From assembly GCA_003531115.1 (NCBI GenBank), contig DQHT01000117.1:15576-26216 (forward strand): 10,641 nt of DNA. The letters run 5' to 3'. Position numbers and translations under genes: made by a program. Shown piece after piece: positions 1-7,783 of this stretch. This DNA comes from Bacteroidota bacterium. GTDB taxonomy: Bacteria; Bacteroidota; Bacteroidia; UBA8524. Positions within the stretch are counted from its first letter, which is position 1, and each line of letters opens with the position of its first letter. Under the pieces are notes generated by a model that worked only from the letters and a program-made list of their open reading frames with translations, ran no database searches and was not told the DNA's origin.

Positions 1-1532
1 TGGTGGGCGACGATGCACAAAGTATCTATGCCTTCCGGGGGGCGACGATACGGAATATCCTGAATTTTGAAAAGGATTACCCCGACCTGAAAGTTTTTAA
101 ACTCGAACAAAATTACCGCTCCACCTCCAACATTGTCCAGGCGGCGGGAAGTATCATACGCAACAACAAAGAGCAGCTTAAAAAACAAGTATGGACCGAC
201 AATCCCGAAGGCGATAAGATCCGTGTGATTCGCACGGCTACGGATAATGAAGAAGGAAAACTCGTGGCCGAATCCATCTTCGAAGAAAAACTTCGCGAAC
301 AACAAAACAATAGTGACTTCGCTATCCTTTACCGTACCAACGCACAATCAAGATCCATAGAAGAAGCCTTAAGAAAAATGAATATTCCTTACCGTATTTA
401 TGGAGGGATGTCGTTTTACCAGCGCAAAGAAGTGAAGGACATGGTGGCTTACCTGCGCCTCACCATCAACCCGAATGACGAGGAAGCCATAAAACGGATC
501 ATTAACTACCCTACACGTGGGATAGGGAAAAGCAGCATCGATAAACTGATCCTGGCGGCGAGCCAGAATGAGTGCAGCATTTGGGTGGTTTTGGAGAATA
601 TTGAAAAAATCGCTGCTTTTGGATCGGCCATCAAAAAGCTGGCTGACTTCAGGAATATGATCAACAGTTTCCGGAGTATGATGGAAACACATAATGCCTA
701 TGACCTGGCCATGCATGTGGCACGGCAAAGTGCGCTGCTTAAAACCCTGCACGACGACAAAACGGTGGAGGGTATCAGCAGGTATGAGAATATTGTCGAA
801 TTGATGAACGGCATCAAAGAATTTACCGAAGACGATACCCGCGATGAGGCCAAAACCCTGGACGTATACCTTCAGGATATTGCCCTGCTCACCGATGCCG
901 ACAAGGAAAAACCCGATGAAGATGTGGTGAAACTGATGACCATCCATGCTGCCAAAGGACTGGAGTTCCCGAATGTATTTGTGGTGGGTATGGAAGAGAA
1001 CCTGTTTCCTTCGCAGATGTCGCTGGGCAGCCGTAAAGATCTGGAAGAAGAACGACGCTTGTTTTATGTGGCAGCCAATCGGGCAGAAAAAAAGCTCACC
1101 CTCTCCTATGCTGGTTCCCGTTTTCGTTTTGGCAACCTGACTTTTGCCGAGCCAAGTCGTTTTATTCAGGAGATCGATCCGACCTACCTGAAAATGGAGC
1201 AGGTAAGAAGTAATAAGCCAGAGTTTGGAGGCATCCCCCGGGAAGGGAAAAAGGAGAGCTTCACCTTTACCCCGGTAGGGAAAAGCAGCACCCCTTCCCT
1301 CTTGTTCAATAAAAAGGAAGCACCCGTGCAGCGCCATGTTGACCCGAATTTTGTTCCCGATGATACCAGCAACCTAAAGGAAGGCATGGCTGTGGAGCAT
1401 CAGCGTTTCGGAAAAGGAAAGGTAGTGGTGATCGAAGGCAGCGGAGATGGAAAAAAGGCTACCGTAGAATTCGAAGAGTCGGGCATTAAACAGCTCATTC
1501 TCAAATACGCCAAGATCAAAATTATTTCTTAG
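1..1532 (+). CDS. UvrD/PcrA/Rep-type superfamily 1A DNA helicase, C-terminal part (5' end outside window)
   Basis: This is the C-terminal 509 or so residues of an ATP-dependent 3'-5' DNA helicase of nucleotide excision repair and replication restart. The reading frame is already open at the left edge. The GTG at base 3 is an internal valine, because the window opens inside motif III (GDDAQSIYAFRGA, window residues 2-14). The Walker A and DExx motifs therefore lie upstream of the window. Visible in order are motif IV (LEQNYRS, 34-40), the 2B-region TRGIG (171-175), motif V (VKLMTIHAAKGLEF, 309-322) and motif VI (EEERRLFYVAANRA, 348-361). A basic linker follows, then a C-terminal Tudor-like module (about 459-507, GMAVEHQRFGKGKV) like the one PcrA/UvrD uses to contact RNA polymerase. 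Motif VI reads AANRA where the family normally has a hydrophobic residue then TRA; the arginine finger is kept. The frame is intact to TAG at 1530-1532. Whether it should be named uvrD or pcrA cannot be decided from the fragment. Confidence 0.95.
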   Translation, partial: VGDDAQSIYAFRGATIRNILNFEKDYPDLKVFKLEQNYRSTSNIVQAAGSIIRNNKEQLKKQVWTDNPEGDKIRVIRTATDNEEGKLVAESIFEEKLREQQNNSDFAILYRTNAQSRSIEEALRKMNIPYRIYGGMSFYQRKEVKDMVAYLRLTINPNDEEAIKRIINYPTRGIGKSSIDKLILAASQNECSIWVVLENIEKIAAFGSAIKKLADFRNMINSFRSMMETHNAYDLAMHVARQSALLKTLHDDKTVEGISRYENIVELMNGIKEFTEDDTRDEAKTLDVYLQDIALLTDADKEKPDEDVVKLMTIHAAKGLEFPNVFVVGMEENLFPSQMSLGSRKDLEEERRLFYVAANRAEKKLTLSYAGSRFRFGNLTFAEPSRFIQEIDPTYLKMEQVRSNKPEFGGIPREGKKESFTFTPVGKSSTPSLLFNKKEAPVQRHVDPNFVPDDTSNLKEGMAVEHQRFGKGKVVVIEGSGDGKKATVEFEESGIKQLILKYAKIKIIS

Positions 1533-1965
1533 GCCGCTCCCATTCCATAACAAAATGGGCGATGCCCGCTTCGTGAAATTCAGGGCCGATGATCTTAAAG
1601 CCATAACGGGAATAAAAAGGAACGGCAGCCGACTGGGAATGAAGGTAAACACGTTTGTTATGAGGAATATCTTCCAATACCGCCTCTACCAAAGCCCCGC
1701 CAACACCCCGGTTGCGGAAGTCTTTTTTAACGGCAAAACGCTCCAGTTTGATGCCTTTGCCACTGTCGCGCCAACGGGCGGTACCAACGGCTTCTCCATC
1801 AATAAAACATAAAAAATGGGTGGATTCCTCCTCGTGATCGAACTCCAGGGATTCATCCACTTTTTGTTCTTTTACAAAAACTTCTTTACGAATGGCCCAA
1901 ACCCTTTCCATGCTTTGGGCATCCTTAACTTTCATACATTCTATATTTGCTGGATCAGGCATCAT
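1522..1965 (-). CDS. GNAT family N-acetyltransferase, ElaA/YjcF-like
   Basis: A 147-residue single-domain protein of the GCN5-related N-acetyltransferase fold, which moves an acetyl group from acetyl-CoA to an amine; the substrate is unknown. The N-terminal pattern IRKEVFVKEQKV (25-36) is typical of the ElaA/YjcF-like branch. The beta4 and pyrophosphate-binding region is LERFAVKKDFRNRGVGGAL (74-92), with RNRGVG as the acetyl-CoA loop. PFYSRYGF (116-123) and GPEFHEAGIAHFVMEW (127-142) are the usual C-terminal family signatures. It is transcribed against its neighbours and its last 11 bases overlap the 3' end of the helicase tail to tail. The start is uncertain: ATG codons lie at 1965, 1962 and 1935 (first bases on the minus strand). 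The domain itself begins at the 1935 ATG (MKVKDAQ), so the ten extra residues may not be translated. No Shine-Dalgarno sequence helps to choose. Confidence 0.9.
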   Translation of the reverse strand: MMPDPANIECMKVKDAQSMERVWAIRKEVFVKEQKVDESLEFDHEEESTHFLCFIDGEAVGTARWRDSGKGIKLERFAVKKDFRNRGVGGALVEAVLEDIPHNKRVYLHSQSAAVPFYSRYGFKIIGPEFHEAGIAHFVMEWERPKK

Positions 1966-1992
1966 TGACTTTGGAAAAAATGGTTAATTTCG
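1965..1992 (+). promoter_or_regulatory. Possible Bacteroidota-type promoter for the aldolase gene
   Basis: TAATTTCG at 1985-1992 differs from the Bacteroidota -7 consensus TAnnTTTG at one position. TTG at 1965-1967 lies 17 bases upstream as a partial -33 element. A start near 1999 would give a leader of about 20 bases before the ATG at 2018. The match is imperfect and the short divergent gap also has to hold the promoter of the minus-strand gene, so this is tentative. Confidence 0.3.
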
Positions 1993-2017
1993 CAGCGCCA
2001 AATAAAACGCTTTTATA

Positions 2018-3076
2018 ATGAATATCAATCAAATTCATGATTTACTCGGCGCCGATGCCGATTCCCTGTTGAACCATACCTGTTCGACCATTTCTAAAAA
2101 TGATCTTCATTTACCCGGTCCTGACTTTGTTGACCGGATCTTTATGCAAACCAACCGGAACCCTCAGGTATTGCGTAGCCTTCAGCAAATCTATGATCAC
2201 GGTCGTTTGGGCGGTACAGGATATGTAAGCATTCTTCCGGTAGATCAGGGAATTGAACATTCTGCGGGAGCGTCATTTGCACCAAACCCCGCTTTTTTTG
2301 ACCCTGAGAACATAGTTAAACTGGCCATTGAAGGCGGCTGTAACGCTGTAGCCTCTACTTTTGGAGTGTTGGCGGCCAATTCCAGAAAATATGCCCATAA
2401 GATCCCATTTATTGTAAAGATCAACCATAACGAATTCCTCGATTACCCGAATAAGTTCGACCAGATCATGTTCGGCAGCGTGGAAGAAGCCTGGAACCTG
2501 GGAGCTGTAGCCGTGGGTGCTACCATCTATTTTGGTTCCGAGGAGTCTGATCGCCAGATCGTGGAAGTTGCTCAGGCCTTTGAAAGAGCCCATGAATTGG
2601 GTATGGCTACCATCCTGTGGTGCTACCTGCGTAATAACGGGTTCAAAAAGGATGGCGTGGATTACCATACTGCTGCTGACCTAACCGCTCAGGCCAACCA
2701 TTTGGGTGTGACCATACAGGCGGATATCATCAAACAAAAACTTCCTACCAACAATGGCGGATATACGGCCATCAATTTTGGCAAAACCCATAAAGACGTT
2801 TATGGCAAACTCACTACCGATCACCCGATCGACCTGACCCGCTACCAGGTGGCCAATTGCTACATGGGCAGAGCAGGACTGATCAACTCGGGAGGCGAGT
2901 CAAAAGGAGCTACCGACCTGGCTGAGGCTGTTGCTACTGCCATTATTAACAAACGGGCAGGTGGTACCGGACTTATTTCAGGAAGAAAAGCTTTCCAGAA
3001 ACCGATGAAAGACGGAATTGCCCTCCTTAATTCCATTCAGGACATCTACCTGAGCAAGGATGTGACCATTGCGTAA
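2018..3076 (+). CDS. fbaB: Class I fructose-bisphosphate aldolase, DhnA/FbaB type
   Basis: The enzyme reversibly splits fructose 1,6-bisphosphate into dihydroxyacetone phosphate and glyceraldehyde 3-phosphate through a lysine Schiff base, in cytoplasmic glycolysis and gluconeogenesis. The protein has 352 residues, about the length of E. coli FbaB (350). PVDQGIEHS (74-82) is the signature of the first beta strand. The Schiff-base lysine should be K239 in [15 protein letters not shown]. The phosphate-binding loops are [15 protein letters not shown] (281-295) and [16 protein letters not shown] (314-329). The ATG at 2018 gives the family's usual N-terminus; the bases before it are A/T-rich with no Shine-Dalgarno sequence. 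The gene has 52 bases between it and the divergent acetyltransferase start, and a strong terminator follows its stop, so it is probably monocistronic. The frame is intact and nothing looks degraded. Confidence 0.95.
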   Translation: MNINQIHDLLGADADSLLNHTCSTISKNDLHLPGPDFVDRIFMQTNRNPQVLRSLQQIYDHGRLGGTGYVSILPVDQGIEHSAGASFAPNPAFFDPENIVKLAIEGGCNAVASTFGVLAANSRKYAHKIPFIVKINHNEFLDYPNKFDQIMFGSVEEAWNLGAVAVGATIYFGSEESDRQIVEVAQAFERAHELGMATILWCYLRNNGFKKDGVDYHTAADLTAQANHLGVTIQADIIKQKLPTNNGGYTAINFGKTHKDVYGKLTTDHPIDLTRYQVANCYMGRAGLINSGGESKGATDLAEAVATAIINKRAGGTGLISGRKAFQKPMKDGIALLNSIQDIYLSKDVTIA

Positions 3077-3094
3077 TCCATTCTGATCCTATAA

Positions 3095-3130
3095 AAAAGC
3101 TGCCTTTTTGAACACAAAAAGGCAGCTTTT
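3095..3130 (+). terminator. Intrinsic terminator of the aldolase gene
   Basis: A perfect 16-base-pair inverted repeat pairs 3095-3110 with 3115-3130 around an AACA loop. The GCTGCC/GGCAGC core is flanked by A tracts on the left and T tracts on the right, so the downstream arm ends in TTTT and continues ACTTTATT. It begins 18 bases after the aldolase stop and lies before accD, separating the two genes. The A/T symmetry would let it act in both directions, though no gene approaches from the right. Confidence 0.85.
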
Positions 3131-3132
3131 AC

Positions 3133-3160
3133 TTTATTGCCCAAATAAATTCTATTTTTG
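3133..3160 (+). promoter_or_regulatory. Possible promoter for accD
   Basis: TATTTTTG at 3153-3160 is a full match to the Bacteroidota -7 element TAnnTTTG. The -33 element is weaker: TTTA at 3133-3136 lies 16 bases upstream. Transcription would start near 3167, only about nine bases before the accD ATG at 3176, giving a nearly leaderless mRNA. The upstream element touches the end of the preceding terminator. Confidence 0.4.
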
Positions 3161-3175
3161 ATAAATTATCCAAAC

Positions 3176-4051
3176 ATGAGTTGGTTCAAACGCGTAAAGG
3201 AGGGAATTTCTACCTCTACTGAAGATAAAAAAGCTACTCCCGATGGATTGTGGTACAAATGCGGCCGATGCAAAAAAGCCACATTAACCTCCGACCATGT
3301 GGCGAATAAATATGTTTGTCCGCACTGCAACTACCACCACAAAATAGGCTCGAAAGAATATTTCACTATCCTTTTTGATGACGGCAGCTGCAAGGAATTA
3401 TACGGGTCTATCACTTCGGGCGACCCCCTGGAATTTACAGATACCAGGCCTTATTTGGACCGGGTACAGGAAAGCCAGAAAAAAAGCGGGCTCAAAGATG
3501 CAGTTCGGGTTGCCCATGGCAAGATCGACGGGCTTCCGATGGTGGTAGCCTGTATGGATTTTAATTTTATTGGCGGATCCATGGGATCTGTGGTTGGAGA
3601 AAAGATCGGCCGGGCTATCGACTATGCCCGGGAACATAAGTTTCCATTGCTGGTTATTTCCAAATCAGGAGGTGCCCGTATGATGGAAGCCGCCTATTCG
3701 CTTATGCAAATGGCCAAAACCAGCGCCAAACTTGCCCTTCTGGGTGAAGAAGGCGTGCCCTATATCAGCCTCATGACCGACCCGACTACAGGGGGTGTAA
3801 CGGCTTCCTTTGCCATGCTGGGCGACTTCAATATTGCTGAACCAGAGGCCCTTATTGGCTTTGCTGGTCCGAGGGTGATCAAAGAAACCATAGGCAAAGA
3901 CCTTCCCAAAGGGTTCCAGAGTTCCGAATTTTTATTGGATCACGGCTTTTTGGATTTTATTGTCGACCGTACCGAACTCAAAAGCAAACTTTCTGCTCTT
4001 ATTCAAATGTTAGGAGAGAAAAAAGGGCGTAAAAAAGAGGCGGAAGCTTAA
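3176..4051 (+). CDS. accD: Acetyl-CoA carboxylase carboxyltransferase subunit beta
   Basis: AccD pairs with AccA to form the carboxyltransferase half of acetyl-CoA carboxylase. It moves the carboxyl group from biotinylated AccB to acetyl-CoA, making malonyl-CoA, the committed step of fatty acid synthesis. The 291-residue product begins [10 protein letters not shown], matching the MSWIERIK start of E. coli AccD, so the ATG at 3176 is preferred over an in-frame TTG at 3158. A four-cysteine zinc ribbon is intact (C29, C32, C48, C51). The crotonase-type carboxyltransferase core follows, with SGGARM (164-169), [12 protein letters not shown] (176-187), [17 protein letters not shown] (201-217) and [12 protein letters not shown] (227-238) placing the oxyanion-hole glycines. 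The C-terminus is lysine-rich. The accA gene is not in the window. A radical SAM gene starts 11 bases after the stop and is probably co-transcribed. Confidence 0.97.
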   Translation: MSWFKRVKEGISTSTEDKKATPDGLWYKCGRCKKATLTSDHVANKYVCPHCNYHHKIGSKEYFTILFDDGSCKELYGSITSGDPLEFTDTRPYLDRVQESQKKSGLKDAVRVAHGKIDGLPMVVACMDFNFIGGSMGSVVGEKIGRAIDYAREHKFPLLVISKSGGARMMEAAYSLMQMAKTSAKLALLGEEGVPYISLMTDPTTGGVTASFAMLGDFNIAEPEALIGFAGPRVIKETIGKDLPKGFQSSEFLLDHGFLDFIVDRTELKSKLSALIQMLGEKKGRKKEAEA

Positions 4052-4062
4052 TCCATACGCCT

Positions 4063-5040
4063 ATGCGCCTCATTCGCAAGCCTGTTTTGTGCAATTATTA
4101 TGTCACCTACCGGTGCAATGCCAAATGCAGCTTCTGCGATATCTGGGAGAAACCTTCTCCTTATATCACCGAGGAGAATGTGCGTGAGAATCTGCGCGAC
4201 ATGAAAAAAATGGGAGTTAAGGTCATCGACTTTACCGGAGGCGAACCCCTGCTCCATCGCGAGCTGCATGTATTTTTAAGGATAGCCAAGGAAATGGGCT
4301 TTATAACTACGGTTACCACCAATGCCCTGCTTTACCCCAAATATGGAGAGCGACTACGTGGTCTTATCGATATGCTGCATTTTTCGCTCGACTCCCCTGT
4401 TCGTGAGGAACATAATGCTTCGCGCGGGGTGGCCTGTTTTGATCATGTGATGGAATCGCTGGAGTTGGCTAAAAGCTGGGGAGAAAGACCCGATATTCTG
4501 TTTACTGTCTCTTCCGAAAATGTGCAACAGATCAAACAGGTGTATGAGGAGATCAGTTTACCGCGCAATTTGATGCTCATTTTAAATCCCCTGTTCGAGT
4601 ACAACGACCACGGTGCGAATCTGGCTCAAACCGCATTGGACGAGCTGGAGGCCTGGGGTAAAAAAAGGCTGGTTTATATCAATAAAGGATTTATCGACCT
4701 GCGCAGGGATGGTGGCAACCATGTTGATAAGCCCGTATGTAAGGCCGCCAGCAGCACGGTGGTGATCACGCCTGAGAATAAACTTATCCTGCCCTGCTAC
4801 CATCTTGGTGAAAAAGAACTGCCGATAGATGGAAGTCTTTATGATCTTTACTATTCGGACGAAGCCGAGGAGATCAAAAAGCTCGAAGGCAAACTTCCCG
4901 CTTGCGAAGGCTGTGTGATCAATTGTTATATGCAGCCTTCCTTTGCTGTTGAATTAAATAAATACTGGTTCAGCGCCCTTCCGAGTACCCTGAAATACAA
5001 TTGGGAAAAAGGTACCTGGAAAACGCTGGTAAGTAGCTGA
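4063..5040 (+). CDS. Radical SAM protein with cysteine-rich (SPASM/Twitch-like) C-terminus, function unknown
   Basis: A 325-residue enzyme predicted to cleave S-adenosylmethionine reductively and start radical chemistry on an unknown substrate. The radical SAM cluster motif CxxxCxxC is present as C18, C22 and C25 (YRCNAKCSFCDIW). It is followed by the SAM-binding FTGGEPLL (57-64), TTVTTNALL (82-90) and HFSLDSP (106-112). The C-terminal third carries five more cysteines: C226 and C245, then C281, C284 and C288 in ACEGCVINC. This layout resembles the auxiliary iron-sulfur cluster of SPASM or Twitch domains in peptide- and cofactor-modifying members. No HpnH-type N-terminus, and no precursor peptide gene, is visible next to it. 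The gene lies 11 bases after accD in the same direction, with no terminator between, so co-transcription is likely. That does not establish a role in lipid metabolism. The family is clear; the reaction is not. Confidence 0.9.
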   Translation: MRLIRKPVLCNYYVTYRCNAKCSFCDIWEKPSPYITEENVRENLRDMKKMGVKVIDFTGGEPLLHRELHVFLRIAKEMGFITTVTTNALLYPKYGERLRGLIDMLHFSLDSPVREEHNASRGVACFDHVMESLELAKSWGERPDILFTVSSENVQQIKQVYEEISLPRNLMLILNPLFEYNDHGANLAQTALDELEAWGKKRLVYINKGFIDLRRDGGNHVDKPVCKAASSTVVITPENKLILPCYHLGEKELPIDGSLYDLYYSDEAEEIKKLEGKLPACEGCVINCYMQPSFAVELNKYWFSALPSTLKYNWEKGTWKTLVSS

Positions 5041-5079
5041 TAGCAAAACAAGCGCAATAATTTTTTTTACGCGTTCCAT

Positions 5080-5110
5080 TTTGTTTTAAGTAATTCTCTT
5101 GCTACCTTTG
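5080..5110 (+). promoter_or_regulatory. Bacteroidota sigma-A promoter of rpsO
   Basis: TTTG at 5080-5083 and TACCTTTG at 5103-5110 are separated by 19 bases. Both elements match the Bacteroidota -33 TTTG / -7 TAnnTTTG consensus exactly, and the spacing is typical. The expected transcription start is near 5117, leaving a leader of about 33 bases before the rpsO ATG at 5150. A run of eight T residues (5061-5068) lies just upstream, with no clear hairpin before it. Confidence 0.75.
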
Positions 5111-5149
5111 CGCTCTTCAAAGCGAATTAAGATTTAAGACTATACAAAC

Positions 5150-5419
5150 ATGCGTTTGACTGCGGAAACAAAAAAAGACATTTTTAAAACTCATGGTGAG
5201 GTTGATACCAACACCGGGAGCGCTGAGGGACAGATCGCCCTTTTCACCCACCGGATCAACCATATCACCGAGCACCTGAAAATTAACAAAAAAGACAAAT
5301 CAGCTGAATTGAGCCTGATTAAGCTTGTTGGAAAAAGAAGATCCCTTCTTGATTATCTGACCAAAACGGACATTTTCCGTTACCGTGCGATCATCAAAGA
5401 ACTGAATCTCAGAAAATAA
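5150..5419 (+). CDS. rpsO: 30S ribosomal protein S15
   Basis: S15 is a primary 16S rRNA-binding protein that nucleates assembly of the central domain of the 30S subunit and takes part in bridges to the 50S subunit. The product is 89 residues, the normal length. It shows the NTGSAEGQIALFTHRINHITEHL block (21-43) and the C-terminal LVGKRRSLLDYL (59-70) and RYRAIIKELNLRK (77-89) blocks. The rRNA-contacting H42 and D49 (counting Met) are present. The stretch after D49 reads KSAELSL, where E. coli has HHSRRGL, so the serine and arginine at aligned positions 52 and 54 are replaced by A and L. The effect is unknown, and S51 nearby may compensate. The ATG at 5150 has an A-rich, SD-less upstream. Order with pnp downstream is the classical rpsO-pnp arrangement. 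Confidence 0.97.
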   Translation: MRLTAETKKDIFKTHGEVDTNTGSAEGQIALFTHRINHITEHLKINKKDKSAELSLIKLVGKRRSLLDYLTKTDIFRYRAIIKELNLRK

Positions 5420-5452
5420 TTTTGAATATATTCACCAACTGAATAAAATCAG

Positions 5453-5483
5453 AAGCCTTATTTCCAATAAGGCTTTTGTTGTT
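5453..5483 (+). terminator. Terminator-like hairpin between rpsO and pnp
   Basis: AAGCCTTATT (5453-5462) pairs perfectly with AATAAGGCTT (5466-5475) around a TCC loop, followed by the T-rich run TTGTTGTTTTATT. It sits 34 bases after the rpsO stop and ends about 30 bases before the pnp ATG. It can act as a partial terminator, lowering pnp relative to rpsO, or as a structured processing site. In E. coli the rpsO-pnp spacer is cut by RNase III and PNPase regulates its own message there; whether that happens here is inference. No convincing separate pnp promoter was found. Confidence 0.65.
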
Positions 5484-5508
5484 TTATTCCGTGCATTAAA
5501 AACATATC

Positions 5509-7692
5509 ATGACTGTAAATATTGGAACAACCAGAACATTCGATTTTGGTGATGGAAAACAGATAAGTATTGAAACCGGAAAATTGGCCAAACAGGCTCA
5601 TGGATCCGTTGTGCTTCGCATGGGAAACACCATGTTACTGGCCACAGTGGTAGGTAACCAGGATGCCCGCGAAGGAACCGATTTTTTACCCCTCTCCGTT
5701 GATTACCAGGAGAAATTTGCTTCAGTAGGGCGTATCCCGGGAGGATTCCTGAAAAGAGAAGCACGTTTATCGGATTATGAGATTCTCATTTGCCGTATCG
5801 TTGACCGGGCCATTCGTCCGCTCTTCCCGGAAGACTATCACGCTGACATTCAGGTTCAGATCTCGTTGATCTCTTCCGACCAGAATATCCTTCCTGATGC
5901 CCTGGCAGGATTAGCAGCTTCTGCCGCTATTATGTTATCCGATATTCCTTTTAACGGCCCAATGGCTGAAGTACGTGTTGCACGTATCGACGGGAAATAT
6001 GTGATCAACCCTTACAAAGACCAATTGGCCACTGCCGATATCGATTTTATCGTAGCCGGTACCGAGCACGATATTAATATGGTGGAAGGCGAGGCGAACG
6101 AAATTTCAGAACACGATTTTGTTGAAGCCATTAAAGTGGCTCACGATTATATCAAAAAACTTTGTGCCCTGCAGCATGAATTGTGTGAGGCTGTGGGTGG
6201 TCGCAAACCAGCGCGCGAGTACAACCATGAGGACAAAGACGAGGAGCTTGCCAAAAAGATCCATGCTGAGACCTACGATAAGGTTTACGCCGTTGCTAAA
6301 AGCCGTGCTCCTAAAGACGAACGTAAAGCTGCCTTTGCACAGGTATTGGAAGATTTTGTAGCCCAATACAGCGAAGAAGAAAAAGCCACCCTGAACATGG
6401 GACTGGTTAAAAAATACTACCATGAAGTGGAGTATCATGCCATGCGTGATATGATCCTGAATGAAGGCCAACGACTCGACGGACGTAAACTCGACGAGGT
6501 TCGTTCCATTTGGTCAGAGGTTGATTACCTTCCTGCTGCTCACGGTTCTGCCGTGTTTACACGCGGTGAGACCCAGTCGCTTACCAGTGTTACTCTGGGT
6601 AGCAAAATGGACGAACAAATGCTCGACAGTCCGATGCTTTCCGGTTACAACAAATTCATCCTGCATTATAACTTCCCATCTTTCTCTACCGGAGAAGCAC
6701 GTCCGAACCGCGGACCGGGTCGTCGCGAAATTGGTCACGGAAACCTGGCCATGCGTGGATTGAAAAAGATGCTACCGGGACAAATTGAAAACCCCTATAC
6801 CATCCGTATCGTTTCCGATATCCTTGAATCAAACGGTTCCTCTTCCATGGCTACTGTTTGTGCAGGTTCATTGGCTTTGATGGATGCAGGTATCAAAATG
6901 CGCGAAGCCGTGAGTGGTATCGCCATGGGATTGGTTACCAGTAAAGACAACAGCAAATACCGTGTGCTCAGCGATATTCTCGGCGACGAGGATCATTTGG
7001 GTGATATGGACTTCAAGGTGGTTGGTACCAAAAATGGTATCGTAGCCTGCCAGATGGACATCAAGATAGATGGTTTGAAATGGGCCATGGTTGAAGAAGC
7101 CTTGAACCAGGCCAAAGCCGGAAGGTTGCATATTTTGGGTGAGATGAACAAGACCCTGGATGCACCACGTCCCGAGTACAAACCGCATACTCCGCGTATT
7201 GAAACAATTATCGTGGATACCGAATTTATCGGAGCCATCATCGGACCCGGAGGAAAGATCATACAGGGCATCCAGAAAGATACTGGTGCGACCATCTCTA
7301 TCGAAGAAAAAGACAACAAAGGCTACGTGGAAATTGCAACCAACAACGCAGAATCCATGAACAAAGCCGTTTCTATCATCCGCGGTATCGTTTCGGTACC
7401 TGAGGTTGGAGAAGTGTATACCGGTAAGGTAAAATCGGTGGTTGACTTTGGTGCATTCGTCGAAATTCTCCCCGGAAAAGAAGGTTTGCTGCATATCAGT
7501 GAGATCTCCTGGAACCGTATTGAGAAGATGGATGGGGTATTAACCGTAGGACAAGAGATCCAGGTGAAACTGATCGAGGTCGATAAGAAAACAGGTAAAT
7601 ACCGCTTGAGCCATAAGGTTTTGACTCCAAGACCGGAGAAGTCCGATGACGAACCACGTCGTAGAGAAGACAGGCCGAGAGAGAGGAGTTGA
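5509..7692 (+). CDS. pnp: Polyribonucleotide nucleotidyltransferase (PNPase)
   Basis: PNPase degrades RNA 3' to 5' by phosphorolysis and can add heteropolymeric tails. The 727-residue product has the full domain order: a first RNase PH-like domain (about 10-150), an alpha-helical linker domain, and a second, catalytic RNase PH-like domain (about 320-560). A KH domain (about 560-622, loop IIGPGGKI at 577-584) and an S1 domain (about 633-703, VDFGAFVEI) follow. Catalytic features are present: the NGSSSMA phosphate-binding serines (442-448) and [15 protein letters not shown] (489-503), where D495, D501 and K503 align with E. coli D486, D492 and K494. The protein ends in a short Arg/Glu-rich tail ([12 protein letters not shown]) whose TGA stop is the edge of a tandem repeat. 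The ATG at 5509 gives the normal N-terminus. Confidence 0.97.
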   Translation: MTVNIGTTRTFDFGDGKQISIETGKLAKQAHGSVVLRMGNTMLLATVVGNQDAREGTDFLPLSVDYQEKFASVGRIPGGFLKREARLSDYEILICRIVDRAIRPLFPEDYHADIQVQISLISSDQNILPDALAGLAASAAIMLSDIPFNGPMAEVRVARIDGKYVINPYKDQLATADIDFIVAGTEHDINMVEGEANEISEHDFVEAIKVAHDYIKKLCALQHELCEAVGGRKPAREYNHEDKDEELAKKIHAETYDKVYAVAKSRAPKDERKAAFAQVLEDFVAQYSEEEKATLNMGLVKKYYHEVEYHAMRDMILNEGQRLDGRKLDEVRSIWSEVDYLPAAHGSAVFTRGETQSLTSVTLGSKMDEQMLDSPMLSGYNKFILHYNFPSFSTGEARPNRGPGRREIGHGNLAMRGLKKMLPGQIENPYTIRIVSDILESNGSSSMATVCAGSLALMDAGIKMREAVSGIAMGLVTSKDNSKYRVLSDILGDEDHLGDMDFKVVGTKNGIVACQMDIKIDGLKWAMVEEALNQAKAGRLHILGEMNKTLDAPRPEYKPHTPRIETIIVDTEFIGAIIGPGGKIIQGIQKDTGATISIEEKDNKGYVEIATNNAESMNKAVSIIRGIVSVPEVGEVYTGKVKSVVDFGAFVEILPGKEGLLHISEISWNRIEKMDGVLTVGQEIQVKLIEVDKKTGKYRLSHKVLTPRPEKSDDEPRRREDRPRERS

Positions 7693-7752
7693 GACTTGGA
7701 GACGAGGGGACTTGGAGACGAGGAGACTTGGAGACGAGGAGACTTGGAGATG
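7691..7752. repeat. 16-bp minisatellite made of paired octamers, overlapping the pnp stop codon
   Basis: The 16-base unit GAGACTTGGAGACGAG starts at 7691, 7707 (one change, GGGACTTG), 7723 and 7739 (diverging after base 7750). Each unit is itself two related octamers, GAGACTTG and GAGACGAG, so the array alternates two versions of GAGACnnG. The first two bases of the array are the last two bases of the pnp TGA. The strand bias is strong, with purines dominating the + strand. Sixteen is not a multiple of three, and reading frames across it encode only low-complexity Ser/Pro/Leu strings on the other strand, so it is non-coding. Confidence 0.9.
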
Positions 7753-7783
7753 GTGAGGCATTAGACATCTTTGATTAAAATAT

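Noticed and set aside
369..1337. Long minus-strand open frame (322 codons) antisense to the helicase
   Set aside because: The plus-strand frame encodes conserved helicase motifs throughout. The antisense product shows no recognisable domain and is rich in His and Phe, as expected of a shadow frame.
3158..3175. TTG start for accD at 3158
   Set aside because: The ATG at 3176 gives the family-typical MSWFKR start, and the TTG overlaps the candidate -7 promoter element.
6868..7494. Minus-strand open frame (208 codons) inside pnp
   Set aside because: It lies opposite the conserved catalytic, KH and S1 parts of PNPase and its product resembles no protein family.
7691..7752. CRISPR-like array
   Set aside because: The 16-base units are directly adjacent with no spacers, and there is no cas gene. 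It is a plain tandem repeat.
7496..7768. Minus-strand frames encoding Ser/Pro/Leu strings across the minisatellite
   Set aside because: The products are direct translations of the tandem repeat plus antisense pnp sequence, with no start signal or domain.
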